This document shows positions 8,819 to 17,185 of a stretch of DNA of 64,000 nucleotides, piece after piece (within the stretch, counting starts at the first letter, position 1; each line of letters opens with the position of its first letter). Origin of the DNA: Rossellomorea sp. SC111 (GTDB taxonomy: Bacteria; Bacillota; Bacilli; Bacillales; Bacillaceae_B). The notes under the pieces are model-generated. The model worked only from the letters and a program-made list of their open reading frames with translations. It was not told the DNA's origin and searched no databases. A program made the translations under genes and the position numbers. The stretch covers positions 61,540 through 125,539 of the forward strand of contig NZ_JANIOC010000004.1 of NCBI RefSeq assembly GCF_024733565.1, written 5' to 3'.

Positions 8819-10111
8819 CTATTTCATAGCACTCATCTCCCATACTTCCTCCTCTCCGGTTTCCATTTTCTTCACTTTAAACTGATTCTTCTTGACCTCC
8901 TCTTCTCCTATAACAATCACATTCCGCACCCCTTCTTTGTTTGCCCTCTCCAACAGCTTTCCTAATTTCCGGCCGCTCATCTCAAGTTCGACGATATAAC
9001 CTTTTTTCCGTAAACCATTTGCCACCCGTAAAGCTTCCTTCCCGGCACCAAGTGGAATGACGTAATAGTCAACGTTGGCAGCCGTCTTCACTGTTCGCTG
9101 GGAAGCAATGATGGCTGCATATATGACGTCCAATCCAAATGAGATGCCGACGGTTGAGATATTTTCACCTGTTCCCACTAGCCCACCGACAGCATTATCA
9201 TACCGCCCTCCGCTCCCGATGCTTGATGTGATCGACCCGTCGGTTAAGAATATTTCATAAATGGTCCCCGTGTAGATTTCCAGTCCTCTCGCTAAAAAGG
9301 GATTAAAAACACATTGTTTGTTGATATCCAGGAAATCAAGGTAGGAAGTCAGTTCCTTTAATTCTTGCAACCCCTCACTGATTTGGCTGTTTCGTTCGGC
9401 GTATGATCCGAAATAGTCCAATCGGTTATTGTCCCTGTCAGTTAAAAACTGTTGAATCAATCGGTTAGTGCTGTCAGAGATGGACAGGTCCGAGAGTTCT
9501 GTAATCACCGCATCGACACCAATTTTTTCTAGCTTGTCGAGGGTCAAGACTGCTTGGTTGATTAGATTTGCTTCCACACCAAACACTTTAAGCATGCCCG
9601 TCAGCAGTTTCCGGTTATTGTACTGAATTTCCACCTCCATATCGAGCTGTCCAAAGGCATCCAGAGCCATCAGCATCAGCTCTGCTTCCGCCACTTGTGA
9701 ATCTGCGCCCACAATATCCACATCACACTGGGTAAACTCCCGGAACCTTCCCGCTTTGATAGGTCCGTCCCTGAAAACTTTTCCAATTTCATAGCGCTTG
9801 AACGGCATGGGGATGGTCGGATTCATGGCCGCCACCTTTGCAAAGGGAATTGTCAGGTCATAGCGCAGGGCAAGGTCTCTTTCCCCCCTGTCCGTGAGGG
9901 TGTACATTTCTTCCAGAATCTCAGCCCCTCCCGCATATTTAGAAGCAAGTAGCTCAGTGTAATTCAAAATCGGGGTTTCAAGTGGCTTACAGCCATATTG
10001 GATGAACACATCCTCCAACGTCCTTCTCACTTCCCTTCTGATCATTTCCGACTCCGGTAAGTAATCCTGCGTCCCTTTAACATTTTGATAATCCATTTTC
10101 TTCATTTTCAT
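8819..10111 (-). CDS. hisS: Histidyl-tRNA synthetase, second-copy type
   Basis: 430 residues. A class II catalytic core carries motif 2 (FRDGPIKAGRFREF), the histidine motif RGLEIYTGTIYE (usual form RGLDYYTGT) and motif 3 GSGGRYDNAVGG. A C-terminal anticodon-binding domain follows, so it is HisS and not HisZ. It charges tRNA-His in the cytosol. Bacillus housekeeping hisS is normally paired with aspS; here it stands alone, so I take it as the paralogue often called hisS2. A GGAGGAG site precedes the ATG by seven bases. Expression appears controlled by the His-rich leader ORF and terminator upstream. Confidence 0.9.
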   Translation of the reverse strand: MKMKKMDYQNVKGTQDYLPESEMIRREVRRTLEDVFIQYGCKPLETPILNYTELLASKYAGGAEILEEMYTLTDRGERDLALRYDLTIPFAKVAAMNPTIPMPFKRYEIGKVFRDGPIKAGRFREFTQCDVDIVGADSQVAEAELMLMALDAFGQLDMEVEIQYNNRKLLTGMLKVFGVEANLINQAVLTLDKLEKIGVDAVITELSDLSISDSTNRLIQQFLTDRDNNRLDYFGSYAERNSQISEGLQELKELTSYLDFLDINKQCVFNPFLARGLEIYTGTIYEIFLTDGSITSSIGSGGRYDNAVGGLVGTGENISTVGISFGLDVIYAAIIASQRTVKTAANVDYYVIPLGAGKEALRVANGLRKKGYIVELEMSGRKLGKLLERANKEGVRNVIVIGEEEVKKNQFKVKKMETGEEEVWEMSAMK

Positions 10112-10134
10112 CTTTTTACTCCTCCTTTTTGTAT

Positions 10135-10186
10135 AAAAAAAAGAACCGCACTTGATTTAAGTGAAAAACTTAATCAAATGCGGTTC
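10135..10186 (-). terminator. Attenuator terminator in the hisS leader
   Basis: Read leftward, an 18-base arm (10169-10186, beginning GAACCGCA) pairs with 10143-10161 around a seven-base loop region, then come eight T. It lies between the His leader ORF and the hisS ribosome binding site, where a conditional terminator is expected. Confidence 0.85.
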
Positions 10187-10192
10187 TATGGG

Positions 10193-10242
10193 AAATAACC
10201 TTCCTATGTGCGATTGTTAAAAATCGGATAGCAAGGTTACTT
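10193..10242 (-). promoter_or_regulatory. Upstream hairpin of the hisS attenuator
   Basis: Arms 10228-10242 and 10193-10207 pair over 15 positions with one G-G mismatch and a wobble, with an inner CGATT/AATCG stem. The 5' arm begins at the AAG-TAA end of the leader ORF, so a ribosome stalled on the His codons would cover it. AATCGCAC (10208-10215) in this hairpin could also pair with GTGCGGTT of the terminator's second arm. The mechanism is inferred. Confidence 0.6.
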
Positions 10243-10293
10243 GATATGATGATGGAATTGTGTGAATGAGCGTTGCGTGTCGATGTAAGTCAT
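10237..10293 (-). CDS. His-rich leader peptide of the hisS attenuator
   Basis: An 18-residue ORF, MTYIDTQRSFTQFHHHIK, with three consecutive CAT His codons (10246-10254) near its end and an AAGAGGTGG ribosome binding site at 10300-10308. It lies between a good promoter and an intrinsic terminator ahead of a histidyl-tRNA synthetase gene. That is the layout of classical leader-peptide attenuation: ribosome stalling on His codons when charged tRNA-His is scarce. No T-box sequence (GGTGGnACCGCG) is present. Confidence 0.75.
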   Translation of the reverse strand: MTYIDTQRSFTQFHHHIK

Positions 10294-10318
10294 TTTTATC
10301 CACCTCTTATTTTCACTT

Positions 10319-10347
10319 ATGTTATCACGACAGAAGATGGTTTTCAA
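10319..10347 (-). promoter_or_regulatory. SigA-type promoter for hisS leader
   Basis: TTGAAA (10342-10347), 17-base spacer, TAACAT (10319-10324), reading leftward. The predicted transcript starts about 10312, a few bases before the leader ribosome binding site. Confidence 0.75.
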
Positions 10348-10361
10348 TAAACTTTGATGAT

Positions 10362-10931
10362 TTATCGATTTCCCCTTTTAAAGGCGTCAATGATGAGAGA
10401 AGGTGCAACTAGCCTTTCTCCCTGATTTCTTGGATCGAACTTCTTTGAACGGAAGATGACCCCATCAGCACCATCCCAGCCATACTGATGGAACCGTCCG
10501 TTTTCGTCACAATACTCTAGTAATCCCACTTCAAACCCTGCCGATTCAAATACCTCAGTTAACAACTTATAGTTGTAGACAATCTTATGACTGGCTGCAG
10601 GATGATCTTCGGGCCCTGGACCTCCTATCTTCACAATGCTTTGATAGTCTTCATCAGGAAAATATCCATCAGGTACGGCACAACGAATGTATCCAGAAGG
10701 CTTAAGGTACTTCATACAAGTCTTTGCTGCCTGTAGCCCTTCTTCATATGTAAGGTGTTCCCAAACATGCTCAGCTAAAATAGCGGATATCGAGCTTTCT
10801 TCGAACATGTCTTGCCACGTATTTTCGTTCAGTAAGTTCAGGTCTTCTTCCTGGGTATGCAACCAGCCGGGGTTGTTATGATATTCTCCTGCCCCGATTA
10901 CGACCTTGATTTCTGTTGGGGGATTGTTCAT
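10362..10931 (-). CDS. SAM-dependent methyltransferase-like protein
   Basis: 189 residues. The layout fits the COG4627-like class I methyltransferases that lack a typical first glycine loop: VVIGAGEYHNNPGW at the start, AEHVWEHLTYEEG around 55-67, and LKPSGYIRCAVPDG near 90-103. The substrate is unknown. The hisS promoter lies immediately downstream, with no clear terminator between them. Confidence 0.75.
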   Translation of the reverse strand: MNNPPTEIKVVIGAGEYHNNPGWLHTQEEDLNLLNENTWQDMFEESSISAILAEHVWEHLTYEEGLQAAKTCMKYLKPSGYIRCAVPDGYFPDEDYQSIVKIGGPGPEDHPAASHKIVYNYKLLTEVFESAGFEVGLLEYCDENGRFHQYGWDGADGVIFRSKKFDPRNQGERLVAPSLIIDAFKRGNR

Positions 10932-10991
10932 TAGGGGTACCTCACTTTTTTCGCTATCTAATACAAAATACCTTTCAAAAGCAGATTCAGT

Positions 10992-11588
10992 TCAATACTT
11001 CGAATCCCTCAAAGCAAACCCTTCTTTAATAGAATACCACTCCTCATCAATAATCGAATACACAACGGCATTCCTGACATAGCCCCCTGACAGGATCCTT
11101 TCTTTCCTCAGCACTCCCTCTTTCACAGCACCCATTCGTTCAATGGCTTTCTGAGAACGGAGATTTCGTTCATCTGTTTTAAGCTGAACCCGCATCATCC
11201 CGAGTACTTCAAAGCAGTACTGGAGGATCAGATACTTGCAATTGGAATTGACGAGTGACCTTTGATGGTCTTTGCTGTACCAGGTAGAACCGAGTTCACA
11301 CGATTTTTGTGTAAGATTGATTTCGAACAATCTGGTGGAGCCGACGATTTTATTCTGTTCTTTTAACACCACGGCAAAAGGCAAGGCGGTCTGTTGCTCC
11401 CTTAGCCGGATGGCTGCTGCTACCCATTGTTCCATTTCTTCGATGGTTGTGATCTCCCTCAGCATATAACGCCAAATCTCCGGGTCATTCGCTTCCAGAA
11501 GACTTTTGGAATGCTTAATTTCCAGTGGAATCAATTTTATTTTTTCGTTTTCTAATGTCGGCGGGGAATGAAAGATATTGGTTGTCAT
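10992..11588 (-). CDS. GNAT N-acetyltransferase, RimJ/RimL-like
   Basis: 198 residues with the GNAT fold of the RimJ/RimL branch: ETTENERI-type start replaced by LENEKIKLIPLE, then the IVGSTRLFEIN strand and a late ERMGAVKEGVLRKER motif. It acetylates an amino group using acetyl-CoA; the target is unknown. It is followed 60 bases on by the methyltransferase gene. Confidence 0.82.
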   Translation of the reverse strand: MTTNIFHSPPTLENEKIKLIPLEIKHSKSLLEANDPEIWRYMLREITTIEEMEQWVAAAIRLREQQTALPFAVVLKEQNKIVGSTRLFEINLTQKSCELGSTWYSKDHQRSLVNSNCKYLILQYCFEVLGMMRVQLKTDERNLRSQKAIERMGAVKEGVLRKERILSGGYVRNAVVYSIIDEEWYSIKEGFALRDSKY

Positions 11589-11610
11589 AGATCCTCCTAT
11601 TTTTCCTGAT

Positions 11611-12192
11611 TCATTTTATGAGGTCTGTCCCTCTCTCTAACTGAAATTCGTCTATTATTTTGTCAGCAACCTCTTCCGCACTCATATTTGTATTATTGAT
11701 CTTGATATAATTCTCTCTTTCTATTTCCCCTTCTACAGAATTCAGACGATGGGTATCCAGGGAAGCAAGCAAGCGTTTTTCGGAGTCTTCGATATTTCGC
11801 TTGGAAGGTTTATGTTCCACGCGGTTCGGTGTGATGTTTCGCTTCAGTCGTACTTCCAAGTCTGACTCCAATTCCACGAAATAGACTTCTGCCCCGTTGG
11901 ATTCGAAAATAGATGTAACCTTCTCAACCCATTTCCAGTCCTCTTCTTCGTTGAATGCCCACATGAAAGTGAAAATCATTCCGTACTGATCCGTCTTCAC
12001 ATAGGATTCAAAGATTTCCACTCTCAGCATGTTGCAGATTCTCCACATTTCCTCAGTGAACCCGAAGTAAGGCTGGAGCAATTCGATGGTCATATGATTA
12101 TGAAATAGTTTTAGTTCTGTTCTTTTTTCTAATTCTTGTCCTACCGTCATTTTTCCGACGGCCTGAGGTCCGAATAGTAAAACGAGTTTCAA
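11611..12192 (-). CDS. P-loop kinase-like ATPase
   Basis: 193 residues beginning with a beta strand and Walker A GPQAVGKMTVG (8-18). A stretch of about 90-150 contains acidic and Arg-rich segments (LEVRLKRN) that could form the lid. It resembles small shikimate/adenylate-kinase-fold proteins of unknown substrate. It lies 22 bases before the GNAT gene, so the pair may be cotranscribed. Confidence 0.72.
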   Translation of the reverse strand: MKLVLLFGPQAVGKMTVGQELEKRTELKLFHNHMTIELLQPYFGFTEEMWRICNMLRVEIFESYVKTDQYGMIFTFMWAFNEEEDWKWVEKVTSIFESNGAEVYFVELESDLEVRLKRNITPNRVEHKPSKRNIEDSEKRLLASLDTHRLNSVEGEIERENYIKINNTNMSAEEVADKIIDEFQLERGTDLIK

Positions 12193-12221
12193 TGAAATCC
12201 CCCACCTTTGCTGCTTTTTTT

Positions 12222-13058
12222 CTATGAATTCGTGCTGATATCAGGGCTCTGATCGGCTTTTCCCACCTCGTTTTTCGCCAAATCGAGGTTCTGAGAATGG
12301 ATATTCTTCATTCCTTCAAAAAAAGCAAATCGTTCCCGGCAAAAGGCTTCGACGTTTTCACTCTCCTGTAGAAGGTTGTCTATATAGTACGTAGATTCCT
12401 TCATTCTTCGCTCCATTTCAGCAGGGTCCTCCGTCACGGAACCGTGACCTGGTACATGAACATGGACCGTGTGATCTCGCAGGATTAATTCAGCCTTCTT
12501 CAATGTTTCCTTATAATCTATGTAACTGCTGAAAATGAAAGGGAACTCGACATCGGATAAATAGTCACCTGATAAGAAGATGCCCACTGGTTCAATGACG
12601 GTGAATAGACCGTCACGCGTGTGGCCGGGTGCTTTGTAAAAGGTTAATGTAAGGTGGCCCAGTTCGAGCTTTTCCCCATCGCCGGTTATGGCGTAATCAA
12701 CGGATGGATAATGGGGCTCGTAATCCCTTTTGATATAATATCGCTGATCAAACTCACGTACCTTCTGCATAATTTCCACTTTGTGTTCATGTTGCTTGAA
12801 TTCTTCTGAAGCGATCACCTTTGCCTCGGGAAAGGCACCCGATCCGATGATATGGTCGAAATCACTGTGCGTATAGATGATGTAAAGCTTCTTGTGACCT
12901 AATTCTCTATCCACGTGCTCCCGGATCGCCGCGACTTCATGCGGCAGCCAATTGGGATCGGTTATGATCATGACGTCTTCGGTTTGAATAATGGCTGATG
13001 TGGTCTGATATAGTGCACTTTGAAAAACTGTTAGATGGTCGTTTTTGAAATGAATCAT
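12222..13058 (-). CDS. MBL-fold metallo-hydrolase
   Basis: The zinc motif THSDFDH is a variant of HxHxDH, followed by APGHT, SGD and PGHG, as expected for the metallo-beta-lactamase fold. I choose ATG 13058 (278 residues) because AAAGGAGGCGACCC lies directly before it; the longer reading from 13091 has no ribosome binding site. It is a hydrolase of unknown substrate in a run of minus-strand genes. Confidence 0.82.
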   Translation of the reverse strand: MIHFKNDHLTVFQSALYQTTSAIIQTEDVMIITDPNWLPHEVAAIREHVDRELGHKKLYIIYTHSDFDHIIGSGAFPEAKVIASEEFKQHEHKVEIMQKVREFDQRYYIKRDYEPHYPSVDYAITGDGEKLELGHLTLTFYKAPGHTRDGLFTVIEPVGIFLSGDYLSDVEFPFIFSSYIDYKETLKKAELILRDHTVHVHVPGHGSVTEDPAEMERRMKESTYYIDNLLQESENVEAFCRERFAFFEGMKNIHSQNLDLAKNEVGKADQSPDISTNS

Positions 13059-13106
13059 GGGTCGCCTCCTTTGAATTTCCGCAAATTTCATTATTGAATT
13101 GAAAGG

Positions 13107-13538
13107 TTATTCAACATCACTTTCATACTTCTCCGGCAACAATTCCATCACATTACACTTCACCAATTCACCATGATACGATAAGATGACATCGGTATGG
13201 GTACCGTAGTCACTGATTAATTCCCTGCACATCCCACAAGGTGCGACGACCCAGCATTTCTCGATATCTTCATGGGGATGGGGGTGCGCCACTGCGACAA
13301 TCGTTTCAAATTCATGGTCTCCTTCAGAGATGGATTTCCCGAGGGCCATCGCTTCGCCGCATACGGTGATCCTGCCAACGTTTGCTTCGACGTGGACAGC
13401 TGCATATACCTTCCCGGATGTTGCTCTGACAGCTGAACCGATGTGATGCCGACCGTACCGATAATTCGTTTCTATTACTCTTTCTGCTTCTTTGATCAGT
13501 TCATAGTCTCTGTCTTCTAATGGTTTAACGTTTAACAT
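13107..13538 (-). CDS. Cytidine deaminase family protein
   Basis: 143 residues. Zinc and catalytic residues are in VCGEAMAL (Cys-x-Glu) and APCGMCREL (PCxxC), as in tetrameric cytidine deaminases and blasticidin-S deaminase. It probably deaminates cytidine or a related nucleoside. An antibiotic-inactivating role cannot be excluded. The neighbour upstream is a P-loop kinase 16 bases away. Confidence 0.85.
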   Translation of the reverse strand: MLNVKPLEDRDYELIKEAERVIETNYRYGRHHIGSAVRATSGKVYAAVHVEANVGRITVCGEAMALGKSISEGDHEFETIVAVAHPHPHEDIEKCWVVAPCGMCRELISDYGTHTDVILSYHGELVKCNVMELLPEKYESDVE

Positions 13539-13554
13539 GTTGCACTCCCTTTTT

Positions 13555-14046
13555 TCATATTTGATTTAAAATCATTTCCACTATCTCATCCTGGGTCATT
13601 TCATCCGTCAATTGAACTTCTCCATCCACACGGAGATAGTCCTCCGCATTCCACCAGTCACGCAAAGAATCCTCCCCGAATTCTGTCCTTTTTGAACGGG
13701 AGTTATGTCGGCGGACGGTTTCTTGAAACGATAAATCATAGTAGTATGAATGGGCTTTTCCGTTATAGAATTGGATCAACTCCCGAATCATGTCTCCGTA
13801 GCGCTGTTCGGAAAAAATCCCTTCCACAATGACGTGCTCACATTTCCCTCTACCGTATTCTGTGATCTGCCTGATCAGATCCATGGACAGGTTGCCGTCC
13901 CGGTCCTGTACCTTCAACATGTCGCGGCGGACGACATCTTGGGAAACGAGGAGCGTCCCCCGTCCCAGATGCTGTTGAAGACGTTTGGCGGTGGTTGTTT
14001 TTCCGCTGCCGGAATTTCCTCGTATGATAATCAATGTTGATTCCAT
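13555..14046 (-). CDS. AAA/zeta-toxin-like P-loop kinase
   Basis: 163 residues with Walker A GNSGSGKTTTAK (10-21), a DVVRRDML segment (about 37-44) and a lid-like RRHNSRSKRTEFG. Many such small kinases are chloramphenicol-phosphotransferase or zeta-toxin relatives; the substrate here is unknown. It sits between the P1 peptidase and the cytidine deaminase in one direction with short gaps. Confidence 0.75.
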   Translation of the reverse strand: MESTLIIIRGNSGSGKTTTAKRLQQHLGRGTLLVSQDVVRRDMLKVQDRDGNLSMDLIRQITEYGRGKCEHVIVEGIFSEQRYGDMIRELIQFYNGKAHSYYYDLSFQETVRRHNSRSKRTEFGEDSLRDWWNAEDYLRVDGEVQLTDEMTQDEIVEMILNQI

Positions 14047-14064
14047 AATTCCCCCCAGGTGTGT

Positions 14065-15132
14065 TTATAGTCGAATACTATATTTCTTCAGTAAATCTTT
14101 TAACGCCGGTCTTTCATTTCCATCCCTGCCCACCACGTGCGTTGCCGTGATCAATGAATTCAATACTGCTTCTTCCGTCGCTTCTCCAATGGCGCGGAAT
14201 GCAAGGTCGATATCTTCTTCATGAATCATGGGGACAGACATGCATTGGGTGGTTTTGTCATGGGGGATCTTCGTTGCCGTCGAGAAGCCGATGACCACTT
14301 CACCACTCCCGGTTGTAATGATGGAGCCTGTACGGGATAATCCCGTGATCGTCCGCTTGATGATCCGGTTGAGCTGCCTTTCGGATACGGGGAGGCCCGT
14401 CCCTGCAATGATGATGACGGAGCCTTTGTCCTGTTCTTCGCGGGATTGGAGGATTCTTTCCTTCAGTTCTTCTCCGACGGTCTTTCCGTTCACGGTCAGG
14501 TCGCTCAGGATGCCGAAGTTCGTCAAGACGAGAACACCCATTGTGTAGGTCCCGTGGTCCATCTTCATGATTCTTGAAGCCGTCCCGATTCCGCCTTTCA
14601 AGGAATAGCAGAGCATGCCTGTACCGGCTCCGACCGTCCCCTCTTCGACGAATGAAGAGGCGTTTTCCAGCGCCTGCCGGACATGATCCTTCGTAATGAA
14701 CCGTGCCCTGATATCGTTTAAAAACATGTCATTGCACTCACACACCAAGGGATTGACGGTCCCCGTCGTTCTGCCGATTTCAGGATTCTGTTCGAGCATG
14801 TAATCGATCAAGGCATCGGCGGCTGTACCGATGCTCAATGTATTCGTTAATAGAATGGGAGTTTCCAAGGTTCCCAGTTCATTGATTTGGATCGTCCCCA
14901 TCGTCTTACCGAACCCATTGATGACATGGGTGGAGGCAATGAGTTTCTCTTTATATAGGTTCCCCTGATGAGGCAGGATCGCCGTGACGCCAGTTTGCCT
15001 ATCGTTTTCACTAAGGGTGATATGACCGACCGTCACGCCCTCAATATCAGTAATAGAATTGTTGGGACCCGTTTCTAACTTGCCGATTTTCACTCCGTAG
15101 TCCCGGATTCTTTTTGGTCTACCATTCTTCAT
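14065..15132 (-). CDS. P1-family peptidase, DmpA/BapA-like aminopeptidase
   Basis: 355 residues of the Ntn-like P1 family. These enzymes cut themselves to expose an N-terminal Ser. The Gly-Ser pair in DKGSVIII (Gly237-Ser238) fits the cleavage position. TLSIGTAADAL (98-108) and GGIGTASR (180-187) are other conserved patches. It probably acts as an aminopeptidase on small peptides or beta-peptides. It shares an operon with the DUF4181 protein 13 bases upstream. Confidence 0.85.
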   Translation of the reverse strand: MKNGRPKRIRDYGVKIGKLETGPNNSITDIEGVTVGHITLSENDRQTGVTAILPHQGNLYKEKLIASTHVINGFGKTMGTIQINELGTLETPILLTNTLSIGTAADALIDYMLEQNPEIGRTTGTVNPLVCECNDMFLNDIRARFITKDHVRQALENASSFVEEGTVGAGTGMLCYSLKGGIGTASRIMKMDHGTYTMGVLVLTNFGILSDLTVNGKTVGEELKERILQSREEQDKGSVIIIAGTGLPVSERQLNRIIKRTITGLSRTGSIITTGSGEVVIGFSTATKIPHDKTTQCMSVPMIHEEDIDLAFRAIGEATEEAVLNSLITATHVVGRDGNERPALKDLLKKYSIRL

Positions 15133-15145
15133 CGTGGCCCCTCCA

Positions 15146-15568
15146 TTAGGTGAATATTCCGAAAAATTCGGTTGTAAGGAACAACAGTAACGTGATGGAT
15201 AGGAAGGCTAGTTGTGAAAGGGTGAATTTATAATCATTGGGATTCTCTGAATGCCTTTTTTCAAAGAAGGCCCTGACTGTTTCCGATACCAGGACCAATC
15301 CGAATACCATCATATACGGCTCCAAGTACCATACTCTTCCGTCTTGATCCAGATTGGAAGCATTATAGATACCTGCAACGACGATGAGGATCAAGAATGT
15401 AATTCGAATCATCCAATCCAGCTTTTTATGATGATCATTCACATGGTTATACGAGAACCTCTTCTTCCTCTTGACCTTCAATATTTTTCTCATTCCTGCG
15501 TTAAATAGGAAGATGAGCAGTGCATAGATTGATAAAAATAGGAAACTCTTTAATAAAAAATGATCCAT
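15146..15568 (-). CDS. DUF4181-like membrane protein
   Basis: 140 residues with four membrane helices. A basic cytoplasmic segment VKRKKRF...HVNDHHKKLDW after helix 1 resembles DUF4181 proteins. Function unknown. First gene before the P1 peptidase. Its promoter is one of the six that share the TTTGAAATAATTGG module. Confidence 0.65.
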   Translation of the reverse strand: MDHFLLKSFLFLSIYALLIFLFNAGMRKILKVKRKKRFSYNHVNDHHKKLDWMIRITFLILIVVAGIYNASNLDQDGRVWYLEPYMMVFGLVLVSETVRAFFEKRHSENPNDYKFTLSQLAFLSITLLLFLTTEFFGIFT

Positions 15569-15605
15569 CTTATTGTTATCCTCCTAGGTGTTCAGTTACA
15601 TACCA

Positions 15606-15634
15606 ATTATTTCAAAATATTCATGTAAACTCAA
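15606..15634 (-). promoter_or_regulatory. Promoter of the DUF4181-P1 peptidase operon
   Basis: TTGAGT (15629-15634), 17-base spacer, extended -10 TGA-AATAAT (15606-15611), then TGG. The TTTGAAATAATTGG block is identical at 18470, 30429, 46140 and 51206. Confidence 0.7.
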
Positions 15635-15680
15635 TCCTTTATTGGTCTAAATCCCCATAAAGACATTCCTTGTCTGCTAA

Positions 15681-15786
15681 TCATGCCGGTTCTGGATTTT
15701 TCATGCGGGACTGAGAATAATCGTGCGAGATTGGACATAATCATGCCGGTTTTGAATGGAATCGAGCAGCCACGTCGAATTTTCTT
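15681..15786. repeat. 20-base-period TCRTGCNGG repeat array A
   Basis: Units begin at 15681, 15701, 15721, 15741 and, degenerate, 15762, each matching TCRTGCNGG. The array closes with GTCGAATTTTCTT (15774-15786). An independent array at 44237-44361 has the same period and border. It fills the gap between the DUF4181 promoter and the sensor-kinase gene. No ORF is supported in it. Confidence 0.75.
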
Positions 15787-15804
15787 TATGAGGGACAAGC
15801 AGAA

Positions 15805-15840
15805 AAAACGACTTTGACTGATGAAGGTCTAAGTCGTTTT
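15805..15840 (-). terminator. Terminator of the sensor-kinase gene
   Basis: Leftward reading: AAAACGACTT, 16-base loop, AAGTCGTTTT, then further T. It directly follows the TGA at 15841-15843. Confidence 0.85.
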
Positions 15841-17094
15841 TCACGTTTCAACCCGCGGAAATTCAATGACAAACTCCGTACCGACCCCTTCTTCACTTTC
15901 CACTGTGATCCTCCCTTTGAAAGAACGGATGATTTGGTAGCTCACCATCATCCCGAGCCCGGTACCTTTTTCTTTGAGAGAATAATAGGGAGAACCGAGG
16001 CGTTCGACTTGCTTCGGGTTCATACCGATTCCCTGGTCTTTGATGGTGATTCTGATGTGTCCGTCATCGGTTCGATAACAGGCGATCCATACGGTTCCAC
16101 CATCGGGCATGGATTCCACGGCATTTTTCAGGATATTGATCAGTGACTGGTTCAGCTTCTGAGGGTTTGCTTTAATCCAGCAGTCATCCGCTATAGTGGA
16201 TTTGAACTCCACCTGCTGGTTTATACTGAATGTTTGAATGAGCGTGGTGACACGCTTTAACTGTTCACCGACATTGATGGTCCCGTATGTATTCATGGAA
16301 GGCTTGCCGAGCGCCAGGAAGTCGTTGATGATTTCATTGGCCCGGTCCAATTCTTCAATGGACACCTTGATATATTCTTTTTTATGATGAGGCAAGTCCG
16401 GCTCATCGAGTAACTGAAGAAAGCCACGGGTCACCTGCATGGGATTCCGGATTTCATGGGCAAACACACTGGTCAGCTCACTGATCATCCTGAATTTCTC
16501 CGCATTCTGCACCTCGAGCTTCAGCTGATGGGTCTCACGGATCTTTTCAATTAGTACGGTACAGAAACAGGTAACGGCAACGGTAAAAAGAAGATGGATA
16601 CCCTGCACGTTCAAAACGGTGGGTGAGATTCCATTCAAAAGACTGAACACCGTCATGCCACAGAGGCAATACAGGAAGGATAACCCTGCTGCCATCATCA
16701 CTCTTCGATCCCTTTTCACCCGGATAAACTTTCGTTGAACATACAAAATGACAGGCAGGGTGATGACGAGTACAAGGATTGTCGTATAAATGCCCATCGT
16801 GATTCCTGAGGTCATGCGATATAAAATAATCAGGACGGACAGGAATATCCCCGGCCACATCCCAAGATATAAGGTACCAAGAAGGAGTGGAATAAATCTT
16901 AAATCCAGGCGAGCCCCTCCCGCATATTCCACGGGAAAAGACATGCATAACAAGATGGACGTTCCCCACAACAGGGTTACGAACATCTTGATCGTGCTGT
17001 CATTCTTTACCTTTTCCAGAATAAAGGTGAAATAACTGAATATCGGTATGATCATTAGCGCGAGCTGCAAAAGGAAATCCTTCACTATACTCAT
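15841..17094 (-). CDS. Membrane sensor histidine kinase, KinB-like
   Basis: 417 residues. About six membrane helices of the 5TMR-LYT kind fill residues 1-190. The phospho-acceptor H-box HEIRNPMQVTRGFLQLL (about 213-229) has the form seen in sporulation kinases. The HATPase domain follows, with N-box NILKNAVESMP, G1 DQGIGM and G2 GTGLGM. It should autophosphorylate on His and pass phosphate to a response regulator or Spo0F. No regulator gene is adjacent (an orphan kinase), which also fits Kin-type phosphorelay input. Confidence 0.88.
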   Translation of the reverse strand: MSIVKDFLLQLALMIIPIFSYFTFILEKVKNDSTIKMFVTLLWGTSILLCMSFPVEYAGGARLDLRFIPLLLGTLYLGMWPGIFLSVLIILYRMTSGITMGIYTTILVLVITLPVILYVQRKFIRVKRDRRVMMAAGLSFLYCLCGMTVFSLLNGISPTVLNVQGIHLLFTVAVTCFCTVLIEKIRETHQLKLEVQNAEKFRMISELTSVFAHEIRNPMQVTRGFLQLLDEPDLPHHKKEYIKVSIEELDRANEIINDFLALGKPSMNTYGTINVGEQLKRVTTLIQTFSINQQVEFKSTIADDCWIKANPQKLNQSLINILKNAVESMPDGGTVWIACYRTDDGHIRITIKDQGIGMNPKQVERLGSPYYSLKEKGTGLGMMVSYQIIRSFKGRITVESEEGVGTEFVIEFPRVET

Positions 17095-17185
17095 CTGGGC
17101 ACCATTCGCCTTCTGTTTATATATAGTTCTATTTTAACAAAAAAACAGATGAAGATAGAGAATATTTCAACAATTTACGACATTT

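Noticed and set aside
10135..10320. T-box riboswitch before hisS
   Set aside because: No GGTGGnACCGCG T-box, no stem I landmarks, and the leader is short. A His-rich ORF with its own ribosome binding site explains it better.
15681..15765. CRISPR-like array
   Set aside because: Repeats of 9 bases at 20-base steps are far too short and variable, and no cas genes are present.
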